A stretch of 64,000 nucleotides of DNA from positions 1 through 64,000 of the forward strand of contig NZ_SRZY01000001.1 in assembly GCF_006476045.1 (NCBI RefSeq), in the 5' to 3' direction. This document shows, piece by piece, positions 1 to 8,576 of the stretch. This DNA is from Sphingobacterium lumbrici (lineage in GTDB: Bacteria; Bacteroidota; Bacteroidia; Sphingobacteriales; Sphingobacteriaceae). Every line of letters begins with the position of its first letter. Positions within the stretch are counted from its first letter, which is position 1. The notes under the pieces were generated by a model. That model saw only the letters and a program-made list of their open reading frames with translations, made no database searches and was not told the DNA's origin. Both the position numbers and the translations under genes were made by a program.

Positions 1-56
1 CGATCTAAGCTCAGTTCGTAAAACAGCCGGGGAGTAAAGTCTTTTCGTCCTTGCAT
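1..56 (-). CDS. Transposase N-terminus, IS1182-like (partial, off window edge)
   Basis: Reading leftward from an ATG at 54-56, the frame is open to the edge and gives MQGRKDFTPRLFYELS followed by three more residues. This opening (M-Q-G-[RK]-K-x-[FY], then a short amphipathic stretch) is the typical start of IS1182-family DDE transposases, which are common in Sphingobacteriaceae. Only 18 codons are visible, so the family call rests on recognition of the N-terminus and the catalytic residues cannot be checked. The end of the element should lie between about 57 and 120, but I cannot identify its terminal inverted repeat from one end alone. Confidence 0.55.
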   Translation of the reverse strand, partial: MQGRKDFTPRLFYELSLD

Positions 57-114
57 AATGAAAAATACTAAATATCAACCTGTTCATCAAACAAATTAAG
101 CTATATTTGAGTTG

Positions 115-252
115 TGCAACAAGCACAAGGGCTTGGCGAAATGCGGGGTGAAATGCTTCGTATGACAGTTTTTCGTAAATTTGAGCTTTGGTGCTTCGAT
201 TGAAGTGTAGTGCTAAAAGTCCCGCACTTCGCCAAGCCCCGAACCGTTAGCG
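115..252. repeat. Palindromic intergenic element, attC-like outline
   Basis: GGGCTTGGCGAAATGCGGG at 129-147 is mirrored by CCCGCACTTCGCCAAGCCC at 221-239: 19 bp with one mismatch, around a roughly 73-base centre that itself carries TGCTTCG twice (154-160, 191-197). Outside the stem lie TGCAAC (115-120) and GTTAGC (246-251), which are partly complementary and sit where the simple sites of an integron attC would be. They do not match RYYYAAC/GTTRRRY exactly. Elements of this wording recur between small genes in Bacteroidota, from memory; I could not search. The left flank may be shared with the neighbouring insertion sequence. Confidence 0.6.
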
Positions 253-348
253 GTCACCCTATGAACGACCGTGCAAACATTCAACAGACAGACAAATGAC
301 ATTAAAAGATACTTTTTCAAAATACACTTTAACATTAGGACAAAATGG

Positions 349-524
349 GAAGACTTTGACAAAGACGGATTAGTTAAAGTTAAGCTGAACAGCAAGTGGG
401 GCTATATTGACAAGTGTTTACAACAGACGGGCTTGCGAAAGTAAACATAGGGAACAAGTGGGGACATTGCAATAGAAAAGCAGAGACATTTTCGGCTGAC
501 TTGCAAGTTAAGGTTAAAAGGTGA
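349..524 (+). pseudogene. Remnant of a WG-repeat protein gene, frameshifted
   Basis: From 349 one frame reads EDFDKDGLVKVKLNSKWGYI and continues to a stop at 442-444. A second frame, entered around 417, reads FTTDGLAKVNIGNKWG and stops at 522-524. Both pieces have the WG-repeat pattern (DGLxxVxxxxKWGYID), so this looks like two consecutive repeats of one gene separated by a frameshift. There is no start codon in the first frame, and only about two repeats remain where real WG proteins carry many. It lies just inside the palindromic element at 115-252 and is probably a decayed cassette or the tail of a deleted gene. Confidence 0.6.
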
Positions 525-549
525 GGATAATAAAAATGAAGGTTTGAAA

Positions 550-2208
550 TCACCCTAATAATTCCCTCGCATGCTGCAGGGCGGCATCTCCAGGATTTGC
601 ACCGCTTAGCATCTGTGCTATTTCCAGAATACGTTTATCTTGATCTAAAAGCCGAATGTTAGACTTGGTTCGCTCGTCCAGGTCTTCTTTATACACCTTG
701 AAGTGGGCTGTACCCTTAGAGGCAATCTGAGGTAGGTGTGTTATAGCCAGCACTTGTATATGCTGTGCCAGATGCTCCATCACCTCTCCTACCCGTAACG
801 CCACCTCTCCTGAAATACCTGTATCGATCTCATCAAATATGATGGTCGGTAAAGCAGAACGTTGGGACACCAGGGATTTTATAGCGAGCATAACCCGCGA
901 CAACTCCCCTCCGGATGCGACTTTGTGGATAGGTTGCAAAGCTTGCCCCTTATTAGCCGAAAATAAAAACTGAACTTTATCCAATCCTTTGGGAGAAATT
1001 TTGTCTTCTGTTTGCTGTTCCAGATGTATCTGGAGATTAGCATTGGGCATACCGACAGCAAGGAGCGTACTATTTACACTATATTGGATAATTGAGAGAC
1101 TTTGCTGACGCGTCTTACTGATCTGCTGGGCTAGTTCCAGCACCGCATCAAGTTGTTTTTTAACTTCGTTTTCAAGCACAATTAGTGCTTCGTCCTGACT
1201 GGATGCCAATTGAAGCTTGGCGTTTAATTGTTCCCGCAGTTCAATTAATTCGGTATCCGTATCAAGTCGGTGCTTTTTCAGTAAGGTATAAATCTCACTC
1301 AGACGAGAATTCACATGGTCTAGACGATCCCCATCCAGATGCACGCCTTCATTCGCTAATTCTACCTCATTTGCGATATCCTTGATCTCAATATAAGCGC
1401 TTTGCAGCCGATCTGAAAATTCTTCTGTACGCTTAAAAAATTTGGATACGGACTGTAACTGCTGAACAGCATCTTTTAACAAAGTCTGAATATTCGTATC
1501 ACCTTCGACTAACAGGTATTGCGCAGTCGACAATCCTTTCTTAATGTCTTCCGCATTTTCGAGTTGCTGCTGTTCCGCCTCTAGTTCTGCAACTTCTCCT
1601 TCGACAAGGCTTACCTTTTCCAATTCGTCAAATAGAAATTGATTATAGTCAAGTTCTGCATTAGCTGCATGTATCTCTCCCTTTAAGGTTAACAGTCGTT
1701 GTTCGTATTTTTTTAAACGTTTGTATTCCGAGTTATAGCTTTGCAACAACTTAGCGTTAGCGGCCACGCTGTCCACCACAAACAACTGAAATTCTTCGGT
1801 ATTAAGCTGCAAGGTAGCATGTTGAGAATGGATATCAATCAGTTTTTCGCCCAAAGCTTTGAGCACATTTAACGTCACCGGTGAGTCGTTGACAAACGCT
1901 CTCGATTTTCCGTCAACCGTTATTTCCCGCCGAATAATAGTTTCTTCCTCATAATCTAAATCTGTCTCTTCAAAAAAATCATTCAATCCATAGGAAGAAA
2001 CATTGAAATAACCTTCAATGATACATTTTTGACTTTCGTCAAAAAACTGCTTCCCCTCTGCCCGATTACCCACGATCAAGCCTAGTGCGCCCATAATGAT
2101 GGATTTACCGGCACCCGTTTCACCAGTTATGATATTAAGTCCTTTATCGAACGAAATATCAAGATTATCTATTAATGCGTAATTCTTTATATATAGGCGT
2201 GTCAGCAT
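550..2208 (-). CDS. recN: DNA repair protein RecN
   Basis: RecN is an SMC-like ATPase of double-strand break repair that acts with RecA on the nucleoid. The 552 residues have the usual family length. Walker A (GETGAGKS) is at residues 29-36, long glutamine- and glutamate-rich coiled-coil arms fill the middle, and the C-terminal part has the ABC signature (ASGGELSRVMLA) and Walker B (TIIFDEIDTGISGE). The start lies 4 bases after the stop of the PorD-like gene at 2213-3109, so the two are probably cotranscribed; this pairing is common in Bacteroidota. Confidence 0.97.
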   Translation of the reverse strand: MLTRLYIKNYALIDNLDISFDKGLNIITGETGAGKSIIMGALGLIVGNRAEGKQFFDESQKCIIEGYFNVSSYGLNDFFEETDLDYEEETIIRREITVDGKSRAFVNDSPVTLNVLKALGEKLIDIHSQHATLQLNTEEFQLFVVDSVAANAKLLQSYNSEYKRLKKYEQRLLTLKGEIHAANAELDYNQFLFDELEKVSLVEGEVAELEAEQQQLENAEDIKKGLSTAQYLLVEGDTNIQTLLKDAVQQLQSVSKFFKRTEEFSDRLQSAYIEIKDIANEVELANEGVHLDGDRLDHVNSRLSEIYTLLKKHRLDTDTELIELREQLNAKLQLASSQDEALIVLENEVKKQLDAVLELAQQISKTRQQSLSIIQYSVNSTLLAVGMPNANLQIHLEQQTEDKISPKGLDKVQFLFSANKGQALQPIHKVASGGELSRVMLAIKSLVSQRSALPTIIFDEIDTGISGEVALRVGEVMEHLAQHIQVLAITHLPQIASKGTAHFKVYKEDLDERTKSNIRLLDQDKRILEIAQMLSGANPGDAALQHARELLG

Positions 2209-2212
2209 GTAT

Positions 2213-3109
2213 TTATTTTTTTAGTGTCTCGTATTTTGAAATATTGGAAGGATCCAGTTCGGCTAACAAATTGTAAATCTTGACGCTTTCATTTCCCGGC
2301 ATTTTAGAAAATATACCGACAAATTCATTTGATTTTGCGGTAAACAGCACATTGGTCAATACGTTGCCTGTATTGGTACGATCCACCTCTTTTAATCTGA
2401 CCATCATTTCCCCCATCGCTCCTTTGGCTTTTGCTTCATTCTCTACCATATTATCCAATCCCTCTCTATGGAAGGAATACGAAAACTCACGGTAAGGCAT
2501 ATATGTTCGATCTACCAGATTTGTAATCAGCCAATACCGGTTATCCATAGCTTCCATCCCTCGCCAGCCTTCAACTTGGGAACTCTGCGAATAATTCATG
2601 ATTGTACGCGCTTTTGAAAACATGGGCGTACCCCCGGATTTCCGGAATGAATCCATATCCATTCCGATAATAATATTGGCATAAAAACCTAATAAGGAAG
2701 ATAGTGGCCCTAGATTCTGATTATCATTAAAATCCAACTGCTCTCCTTCAACATACGAAAAATTAAAATATTTATCCCTGAAACTTAAAATCGGGCTATT
2801 ATAGTTCGTTCCATACACCGGTCGAGCAGAATTTATCTGCGCAGTAGCTTTATATTGCTTGGACCCATCGTACTCTGTAATGATGATATTAAAACTACAA
2901 TCAATACGTTCTTCCGGACGAATGGCTTTATCCGTCCACGATCTGTTGTTTAAAAAATCAGAAATAACACGTTGAAGCAATTCCAATGTCCTGGCATTCG
3001 TATTCTGCAATTGCGGTGCAGAAAGTTCGACTCTTGCATTTAATTCCTGAGCGAAAACACAAGAGATGGAGACAGACAGCAAAATTATACTTAAGTAAAT
3101 TCTTCGCAT
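2213..3109 (-). CDS. DUF4835 / PorD-like secreted protein
   Basis: A 298-residue protein with a clear signal peptide (hydrophobic to about residue 20, VFA-QE cleavage), followed by a soluble domain with the family pattern: ARVELSAPQLQNTN near the mature N-terminus, and RTIMNYSQSSQVEGWR and NRYWLITNLVDRTYMPY later. I recognise the DUF4835 family, one of whose members (PorD) has been linked to type IX secretion; its molecular function is not established. The gene commonly precedes recN in Bacteroidota, as here. A TAAGTTTG -7-like box on the minus strand (3127-3134) may be its promoter. Confidence 0.82.
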   Translation of the reverse strand: MRRIYLSIILLSVSISCVFAQELNARVELSAPQLQNTNARTLELLQRVISDFLNNRSWTDKAIRPEERIDCSFNIIITEYDGSKQYKATAQINSARPVYGTNYNSPILSFRDKYFNFSYVEGEQLDFNDNQNLGPLSSLLGFYANIIIGMDMDSFRKSGGTPMFSKARTIMNYSQSSQVEGWRGMEAMDNRYWLITNLVDRTYMPYREFSYSFHREGLDNMVENEAKAKGAMGEMMVRLKEVDRTNTGNVLTNVLFTAKSNEFVGIFSKMPGNESVKIYNLLAELDPSNISKYETLKK

Positions 3110-3175
3110 ACGATTTGATTATGATTCAAACTTAGACAAAAGTTTTTTGAACTTCTATAAATCAACAGAAAATAA

Positions 3176-3183
3176 TATGTTTG
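3176..3183 (+). promoter_or_regulatory. -7 promoter box before the SprT-like gene
   Basis: TATGTTTG matches the Bacteroidota -7 consensus TAnnTTTG. Its last base is 5 bases before the ATG at 3189, so transcription would start at or within a base or two of the start codon. No TTG is seen at the expected -33 distance; the nearest is 26 bases upstream. Confidence 0.4.
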
Positions 3184-3188
3184 TATGA

Positions 3189-3809
3189 ATGACGGACTTT
3201 AGCAAACAATTAAGTAAATACATGCCGGGTGAAGCAGCGCCAATTATTTCACAATGGATAAACGACACCAGTTGTCGATTCAAAGTGACGCGAAGCAGAT
3301 CTTCAAAGCTAGGGGATTACAGAGCGCCCTTCCGAGGCAGTACGCATCAGATTACGGTCAATCATGATCTCAACCCGTATTCCTTTTTGATCACAACAAT
3401 ACATGAGTTTGCTCACCTGAAGACCTGGCAAGCCCATAAGAGTCTCGTAAAACCACATGGATTGGAATGGAAAGAGAATTTTAAAATACTGATGCATCCA
3501 TTTTTAAAATTGAATATTTTCCCACAGGAAATAATACATGCTATTTCGAACTATATGTCCAATCCGGCCGCGTCCTCCTGCACCGATCTGCATCTTTACC
3601 GCATCCTTAAAAATTACGATCAGCTCGATGCGTCTATCCTTACGGTAGAAGAACTTCCTGAAAACAGCATCTTCCAACTCAAAAATGGCCGTACCTTCCA
3701 AAAAAAGGAAAAACTGAGAAAACGATATAGATGTATTGAAGTAGACACCAACAGAATATACCTCTTTCATCCTATAGCCGAGGTAACACCACTGAACACC
3801 GACATATAA
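3189..3809 (+). CDS. SprT-like zinc metalloprotease-fold protein
   Basis: 206 residues. HEFAH at 72-76 fits the HExxH zinc-binding and catalytic motif of the SprT/Spartan group, and a following His in VKPHGLEWKENF (around residue 89) fits the third ligand. The C-terminal third is basic, with a short beta-rich segment as in other bacterial SprT-like proteins. The family relates to Spartan, a protease for DNA-protein crosslinks, but the bacterial role is not established. The first in-frame ATG is used because a later start at residue 12 would remove the N-terminal helix. It is divergent from the PorD-like gene and 23 bases upstream of the M28 peptidase gene. Confidence 0.85.
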   Translation: MTDFSKQLSKYMPGEAAPIISQWINDTSCRFKVTRSRSSKLGDYRAPFRGSTHQITVNHDLNPYSFLITTIHEFAHLKTWQAHKSLVKPHGLEWKENFKILMHPFLKLNIFPQEIIHAISNYMSNPAASSCTDLHLYRILKNYDQLDASILTVEELPENSIFQLKNGRTFQKKEKLRKRYRCIEVDTNRIYLFHPIAEVTPLNTDI

Positions 3810-3832
3810 GCTATTTATTTTACTCCAATACC

Positions 3833-5497
3833 ATGAACAAGATAACATTACGCACACTCTTTTTTTCGGCAATGGCTTTCTTGTCTTGCCAGAACGCCCA
3901 ACAGGCTGTACACGATACAACCGTATTGGATAGTGTAGCACTGGAAGCCATACAGGAAAACACCTATAAGGAAGCGGTATCCAAACTATCCTCCGATGAA
4001 TTTTTAGGCCGGAAACCGTTTACTAAAGGTGATACATTAACGGTAAACTACATTAGGGAACAATTCAAAAACCTGGGATTAAAACCCGGCAATGGAGATT
4101 CGTATTTCCAGGAAGTCCCGTTAGTAGAAATAACATCTAAACCGACCTCACCTTCCATTACGTTAACAGGTAAAAAAGGAGATTTGACAATTAACTACCT
4201 GGATGATTTTGTAATCGGGACAAAGCGATTACAGGAACATACTACAGTCGCTTCGACGGAATTAGTTTTTGCGGGATTCGGAATCGTAGCGCCTGAATAC
4301 GGGTGGAATGATTATGATGGACTGGATGTCAAAGGCAAGACTGTCGTTGTGATGGCATCTGACCCCGGGAGATATGACAAAAATCTCTTCAAAGCGGATA
4401 CCATGACATACTATGGCAGATGGACGTATAAATATGAAGAAGCGGGCCGCCAAGGGGCAACAGGTATACTAATTATCCATGAAACTGCTGCTGCCAGTTA
4501 TGGATGGGATGTGGTGAGGACAGGTTGGAGTGGCCCTCAATTGGATATGGTCACAGAAAACAACGGTGCTTCGAATGCGGAATTTGAGGGATGGATTTCG
4601 AACGAAACCGCTAAAAATCTCTTTCAAATAGCAGGTGTTGATCCAAAAGTAATGGAAGAAGCCAAAAAACCGGGATTTAAAGCGGTGCCACTTCAAGTCA
4701 CTATGGCGGTAAGCTTGAAAAACAGCTTCCGTAAGTCTAAGTCAAATAATGTAGTAGCGAAAATAGAAGGGTCCAAAAGGACTGATGAAACAATTATCTA
4801 TACGGCACATTGGGATCATTTGGGTGTAGGCGAATCCGTAGACGGCGATTCTATTTATAATGGAGCAGTCGATAATGCCGCGGGAGTAGCTGCACTATTT
4901 GAAATTGCGAAGGCATTCAACGCGGCTAAGGTAAAGCCGGAGCGCACTATTATATTCATGGCGCTCACGGCTGAAGAAGAGGGGCTGTTGGGATCTGCCT
5001 ACTATGCAAGCAATCCGATCTATCCAATTAACAAAACGGTAGCGAACCTGAATATGGATGCTTTTAGCCCTTTGGGAGCGACAAAAGATGTATCCGTTAT
5101 AGGGCTGGGTCAAACAGAATTAGACGATTATGTCGAACAATCAGCTGCTAAATTTGGAAGGTTTGTGAAGGGAGAAGGGAATCCTTCTTCTGGCGGATTT
5201 TACAGATCAGATCATTTCAACTTTGTGAAAAAGGGGGTACCGGGATTATTCATGGGAAGTGGCGATCAATTGATTTCAACAGATACAACATCGAATGCCA
5301 AAAGAAAAGAAGCTTTATCGGGACGTTATCACAATGTTACAGATGAAATCGATGAAAATTGGGACTTTGGAGGTATGATAGCGGACATTCGCTTGTTTTT
5401 CGATATTGGATATACCTTGAGTTTAGAAAAAACATTTCCACGGTTCAAATCGAATTCAGAATTTAAAGAATTAGGTGAGAAACGTCTTTCAAAATAG
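3833..5497 (+). CDS. M28-family metallopeptidase lipoprotein
   Basis: A 554-residue Zn-dependent aminopeptidase or carboxypeptidase-type exopeptidase. The N-terminus is a lipoprotein signal with the lipidated Cys at 19 (AMAFLSC), so it should sit in the outer or inner membrane facing the periplasm. A PA-like insert occupies roughly residues 135-270. The M28 metal and catalytic residues are visible: HWDHLG (326-331), DNAAG (from 347) and AEEEGLLGS (from 380), with later Asp and His ligands in NMDAF and GRYHNV. The substrate is not predictable. The 3' end probably carries the promoter of the next gene. Confidence 0.93.
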   Translation: MNKITLRTLFFSAMAFLSCQNAQQAVHDTTVLDSVALEAIQENTYKEAVSKLSSDEFLGRKPFTKGDTLTVNYIREQFKNLGLKPGNGDSYFQEVPLVEITSKPTSPSITLTGKKGDLTINYLDDFVIGTKRLQEHTTVASTELVFAGFGIVAPEYGWNDYDGLDVKGKTVVVMASDPGRYDKNLFKADTMTYYGRWTYKYEEAGRQGATGILIIHETAAASYGWDVVRTGWSGPQLDMVTENNGASNAEFEGWISNETAKNLFQIAGVDPKVMEEAKKPGFKAVPLQVTMAVSLKNSFRKSKSNNVVAKIEGSKRTDETIIYTAHWDHLGVGESVDGDSIYNGAVDNAAGVAALFEIAKAFNAAKVKPERTIIFMALTAEEEGLLGSAYYASNPIYPINKTVANLNMDAFSPLGATKDVSVIGLGQTELDDYVEQSAAKFGRFVKGEGNPSSGGFYRSDHFNFVKKGVPGLFMGSGDQLISTDTTSNAKRKEALSGRYHNVTDEIDENWDFGGMIADIRLFFDIGYTLSLEKTFPRFKSNSEFKELGEKRLSK

Positions 5498-5505
5498 TAC
5501 CTTTG
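5498..5505 (+). promoter_or_regulatory. -7 promoter box of the cytochrome-b-like gene
   Basis: TACCTTTG immediately after the M28 stop codon fits TAnnTTTG. Transcription would start near 5512, giving a leader of about 30 bases before the ATG at 5543. No clear TTG -33 element was seen, so this is a partial match. Confidence 0.5.
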
Positions 5506-5542
5506 CAAAGAAGATTAAGATACAATTTAACACATACAAACT

Positions 5543-5971
5543 ATGTTAACAGGAATGAAACATTTACACTCGACTCTAGCTGTAGTACTATTATTAGCTT
5601 TAGTCATTTCTATTATTATTACTGCAGTTAATTATTTTAAAAGCAATCCTTACAATCGTAAAATAGCACTTATCGGATTCATCAGTGCACACTTACAATT
5701 ACTCATTGGATTGGTGCTATATTTCACCTCTCCATTGGGACTAAAAAGCTTTTCCGGTGAAAATATGAGCAACAGCTTATCACGTCTTTACTTTTTAGAA
5801 CACCCCTTGTTAATGCTTATCGCTATTGTTTTAATCACCATTGGATATTCGAAAGCGAAAAAAGCTAAAGAAGACTACAAAGCGAATAAGACTGTGTTCT
5901 TCACCTATACAATAGCTTTAATATTGATTTTATCAAGAATTCCATGGAGCACGTGGTCTCTATTACATTAA
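5543..5971 (+). CDS. Cytochrome-b-like four-helix membrane protein
   Basis: 142 residues with four hydrophobic segments, at about 10-30, 42-62, 90-106 and 120-136. Histidines sit at or in the helices (KHLHST near 7-9, SAHLQ near 50, LEHPLL near 88), an arrangement compatible with heme ligation. Homologues in Sphingobacteriaceae are, as I recall, annotated cytochrome b, but heme binding has not been shown and the partner redox protein is unknown. It stands 45 bases after the M28 peptidase gene and 45 before transketolase. It could equally be a heme-free small membrane protein. Confidence 0.6.
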   Translation: MLTGMKHLHSTLAVVLLLALVISIIITAVNYFKSNPYNRKIALIGFISAHLQLLIGLVLYFTSPLGLKSFSGENMSNSLSRLYFLEHPLLMLIAIVLITIGYSKAKKAKEDYKANKTVFFTYTIALILILSRIPWSTWSLLH

Positions 5972-6016
5972 AATCATTAACTTTACGACCTAATTTTCAT
6001 TGAAAATCAATTAAAA

Positions 6017-6865
6017 ATGAGTGCAGATATCAACAAACTAGAACAGATTGCATCACAAGTAAGACGAGACATTGTACGTATGGTACATGCTTGTCAATCT
6101 GGACACCCTGGAGGATCATTAGGATGTACAGATTATTTCGTTGCATTGTATTTCCATGCAATGAAACATAATCCTTCTTTTAATATGAACGGTGATGGAG
6201 AAGATTTATTTTTCTTATCAAACGGACATATTTCACCTGTATTTTACAGTACACTGGCAAGAGCAGGATACTTTCCGGTAAACGAACTGGCTACTTTCCG
6301 TAAGATTAACTCCCGGTTACAAGGTCATCCGACCACACACGAACACCTACCGGGAATTCGTGTTGCTTCCGGATCTTTGGGTCAAGGCTTGTCCGTTGCA
6401 ATTGGTGCTGCACAAGCAAAGAAATTGAATAAGGATAGTCAATTGGTATATGTACTCATGGGAGATGGTGAACTACAAGAAGGGCAAGTGTGGGAAGCGG
6501 CAATGTATGCTCCTCACAACAAAATAGACAATCTTATTGCTGCTGTAGACTATAATGGTGCACAGATCGATGGGCCTACAAATCAAGTACTATCATTGGG
6601 TAATTTGAGGGCTAAATGGGAAGCTTTTGGTTGGGATGTATTAGAAGTAGAAAAAGGTAATGATATGGCATCTGTGGTTGCCGGCCTTGAGGAAGCTAAA
6701 TCACATACCGGAAAGGGTAAACCTGTGATGATCTTATTACATACTGAAATGGGATTTGGCGTTGATTACATGATGGGATCACATAAATGGCATGGTGTAG
6801 CACCTAACGATGAGCAATTACAACTTGCGTTGGATCAAATTCCTAAAACAGTCGGAGATTATTAA
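6017..6865 (+). CDS. Transketolase, N-terminal (thiamine diphosphate) subunit
   Basis: 282 residues covering only the PP domain of transketolase, the pentose-phosphate enzyme that moves two-carbon units between sugar phosphates. GHPGGSLG (29-36) and the thiamine-diphosphate motif GDGELQEGQ (149-157), followed by the Asn in VDYNG, are present. The pyrimidine-binding half is encoded separately at 7037-7990. A split transketolase is well known in bacteria and archaea, so this is not a truncation. The 171-base gap to the second subunit is unusually long for partners and holds an inverted repeat. Confidence 0.95.
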   Translation: MSADINKLEQIASQVRRDIVRMVHACQSGHPGGSLGCTDYFVALYFHAMKHNPSFNMNGDGEDLFFLSNGHISPVFYSTLARAGYFPVNELATFRKINSRLQGHPTTHEHLPGIRVASGSLGQGLSVAIGAAQAKKLNKDSQLVYVLMGDGELQEGQVWEAAMYAPHNKIDNLIAAVDYNGAQIDGPTNQVLSLGNLRAKWEAFGWDVLEVEKGNDMASVVAGLEEAKSHTGKGKPVMILLHTEMGFGVDYMMGSHKWHGVAPNDEQLQLALDQIPKTVGDY

Positions 6866-6953
6866 TTAGATGCAGATGTGCGATAAGCGACATGTGTAGT
6901 GTGTGTAATGCCTCACACCGCAATACGTACATCAAGATACTCAATATAACAAA

Positions 6954-7012
6954 ATGAATCCATCATGATTTTCAAAATCGTTAAAGACACAAATAAATCA
7001 TAATGGATTCAT
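6954..7012. repeat. Imperfect 18-bp inverted repeat between transketolase genes
   Basis: ATGAATCCATCATGATTT at 6954-6971 pairs with AAATCATAATGGATTCAT at 6995-7012, with one mismatch in 18 and a 23-base loop. A smaller hairpin (GTGTG/CACAC) lies just upstream at about 6901-6918. There is no T-tract after the stem, so it is not a standard terminator. In RNA it could be an mRNA-stability or attenuation hairpin between the two subunit genes; in DNA it could be the relic of a small repeat element. Confidence 0.7.
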
Positions 7013-7036
7013 CGCAATTAAAAGAAAATTATACGG

Positions 7037-7990
7037 ATGAAAAAATTCACATATACTGAATCAAAAGACACACGTTCAGGCTTTGGAGCTGGTTTATTGG
7101 AAGCAGGTAAAACGAATGAAAATGTAGTAGCACTTTGTGCGGACTTAATCGGCTCATTAAAGATGAATGACTTCATCAACGAATTTCCGGAGCGTTTTTT
7201 CCAAATCGGAATCGCGGAAGCAAATATGATGGGAATTGCCGCCGGTTTGACTATTGGTGGCAAAATTCCTTTTACAGGAACATTTGCAAACTTCTCTACA
7301 GGCCGGGTGTATGACCAAATTCGCCAGTCTATTGCCTATTCAGACAAAAACGTAAAAATATGTGCTTCGCATGCGGGTCTTACCTTAGGCGAAGATGGCG
7401 CGACACACCAAATATTAGAAGATATTGGCTTGATGAAAATGCTTCCGGGCATGACTGTTATCAACCCATGCGACTTTAACCAAACAAAGGCCGCAACAGT
7501 AGCATTGGCCAGCCATGTTGGACCGGCATATTTACGCTTCGGACGCCCGGTGGTTCCTAACTTCACCCCTGCCGATCAAAAATTTGAAATCGGTAAAGCA
7601 GTCCTGTTGAACGAAGGGAAAGATGTAACGATTATTGCTACCGGTCACTTGGTATGGGAGGCTATTAAAGCTGGTGAAGAATTAGAAAAACTAGGTATCG
7701 ATGCTGAAATCATCAACATCCATACGATCAAACCATTAGATACAGAAGCTATCCTGAAATCAGTTGCGAAGACAGGATGTGTTGTTACAGCAGAAGAACA
7801 CAATCGCCTGGGTGGATTAGGAGATAGTGTAGCGCAAGTATTGGCCCAAAAATTACCTACTCCACAAGAGTACGTAGCGGTAAATGATAGTTTCGGTGAA
7901 TCGGGAACTCCTGCACAATTGATGGAGAAATACGGGCTGAATGCATCAAGTATCGTCGCCGCTGCAAGCAAAGTTATTAGCAGAAAATAA
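7037..7990 (+). CDS. Transketolase, C-terminal subunit
   Basis: 317 residues comprising the pyrimidine-binding and C-terminal domains. The catalytic Glu that activates thiamine diphosphate is E61 in [15 protein letters not shown] follows the Pyr domain, and the C-terminal domain has [11 protein letters not shown] and [12 protein letters not shown]. With the subunit at 6017-6865 it makes a complete enzyme whose active site lies at the subunit interface. The ECF sigma gene starts 5 bases after its stop, so the sigma factor is probably transcribed with it. Confidence 0.95.
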   Translation: MKKFTYTESKDTRSGFGAGLLEAGKTNENVVALCADLIGSLKMNDFINEFPERFFQIGIAEANMMGIAAGLTIGGKIPFTGTFANFSTGRVYDQIRQSIAYSDKNVKICASHAGLTLGEDGATHQILEDIGLMKMLPGMTVINPCDFNQTKAATVALASHVGPAYLRFGRPVVPNFTPADQKFEIGKAVLLNEGKDVTIIATGHLVWEAIKAGEELEKLGIDAEIINIHTIKPLDTEAILKSVAKTGCVVTAEEHNRLGGLGDSVAQVLAQKLPTPQEYVAVNDSFGESGTPAQLMEKYGLNASSIVAAASKVISRK

Positions 7991-7995
7991 AACAA

Positions 7996-8541
7996 ATGGA
8001 AGACGCCTTAATCATATCAAAATTTGCTGATGAGCACACACGCGAAGAGGCGTTCGGCTATTTGCTAAAAAAATATCAACAAAAAATCTATTGGCATGTC
8101 AGACGCATGGTCATCGATCATGACGATGCGGATGACGTGACACAAGATATTTTCATAAAAGTGTGGCGTAATTTAGAGAAGTTTAGAGAAGATTCACAAT
8201 TGTACACCTGGCTGTACCGCATCGCTACAAATGAATGTATTACTTTTCTGAACAAGAAAAAGCTGAAACAAAATGTATCCTTAGACGATGATAGTTCAGC
8301 ATACTTGTCGGAGACATTAGCGGATGGCCACTATTTCAATGGAGATAAAGCGCAACTTAAGCTACAACAAGCTTTACTTACTCTTCCCGAGAAACAACGT
8401 CTGGTCTTTAACATGAAATATTTTGAAGATCTTAAATATGATGAAATATCAGAAATACTTGGAACAAGTGTAGGCGCACTTAAAGCCTCTTATCATTTAG
8501 CGGTGAAGAAAATAGAACATTTTTTTAACGCAAATGATTAA
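7996..8541 (+). CDS. RNA polymerase sigma factor, ECF (sigma-70) family
   Basis: 181 residues with the two ECF domains: region 2 (DADDVTQDIFIKVWRN, from about residue 44, with the WLYRIA stretch of region 2.4 after it) and region 4 (LPEKQRLVFNMKYFEDL then a helix-turn-helix ending in SYHLAVKKI). It directs RNA polymerase to a small regulon, probably envelope or stress related. It is followed directly by a membrane protein with an anti-sigma layout and a small secreted protein, and preceded by the transketolase pair. Confidence 0.93.
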   Translation: MEDALIISKFADEHTREEAFGYLLKKYQQKIYWHVRRMVIDHDDADDVTQDIFIKVWRNLEKFREDSQLYTWLYRIATNECITFLNKKKLKQNVSLDDDSSAYLSETLADGHYFNGDKAQLKLQQALLTLPEKQRLVFNMKYFEDLKYDEISEILGTSVGALKASYHLAVKKIEHFFNAND

Positions 8542-8576
8542 ACCTTTTAGTGATAATAGTATCTATACTCATAACG

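Noticed and set aside
213..395. 60-residue minus-strand reading frame crossing the palindromic element
   Set aside because: It runs through one arm of the repeat and the WG remnant, has no domain, and its wording (TANGSGLGEVRDF) is just the translated repeat, a well-known source of spurious proteins.
3504..3941. 145-residue minus-strand frame across the end of the SprT-like gene
   Set aside because: Opposite to two convincing genes, with no family features; antisense shadow.
7037..7990. Separate transketolase genes as a broken full-length gene
   Set aside because: Both parts have proper starts and complete domains, and split transketolase is an established arrangement.
8550..8552. ATG at 8550 as start of the repeat protein
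   Set aside because: It adds nine hydrophobic residues before a clean ATG at 8577 and lies only 8 bases after the sigma stop.
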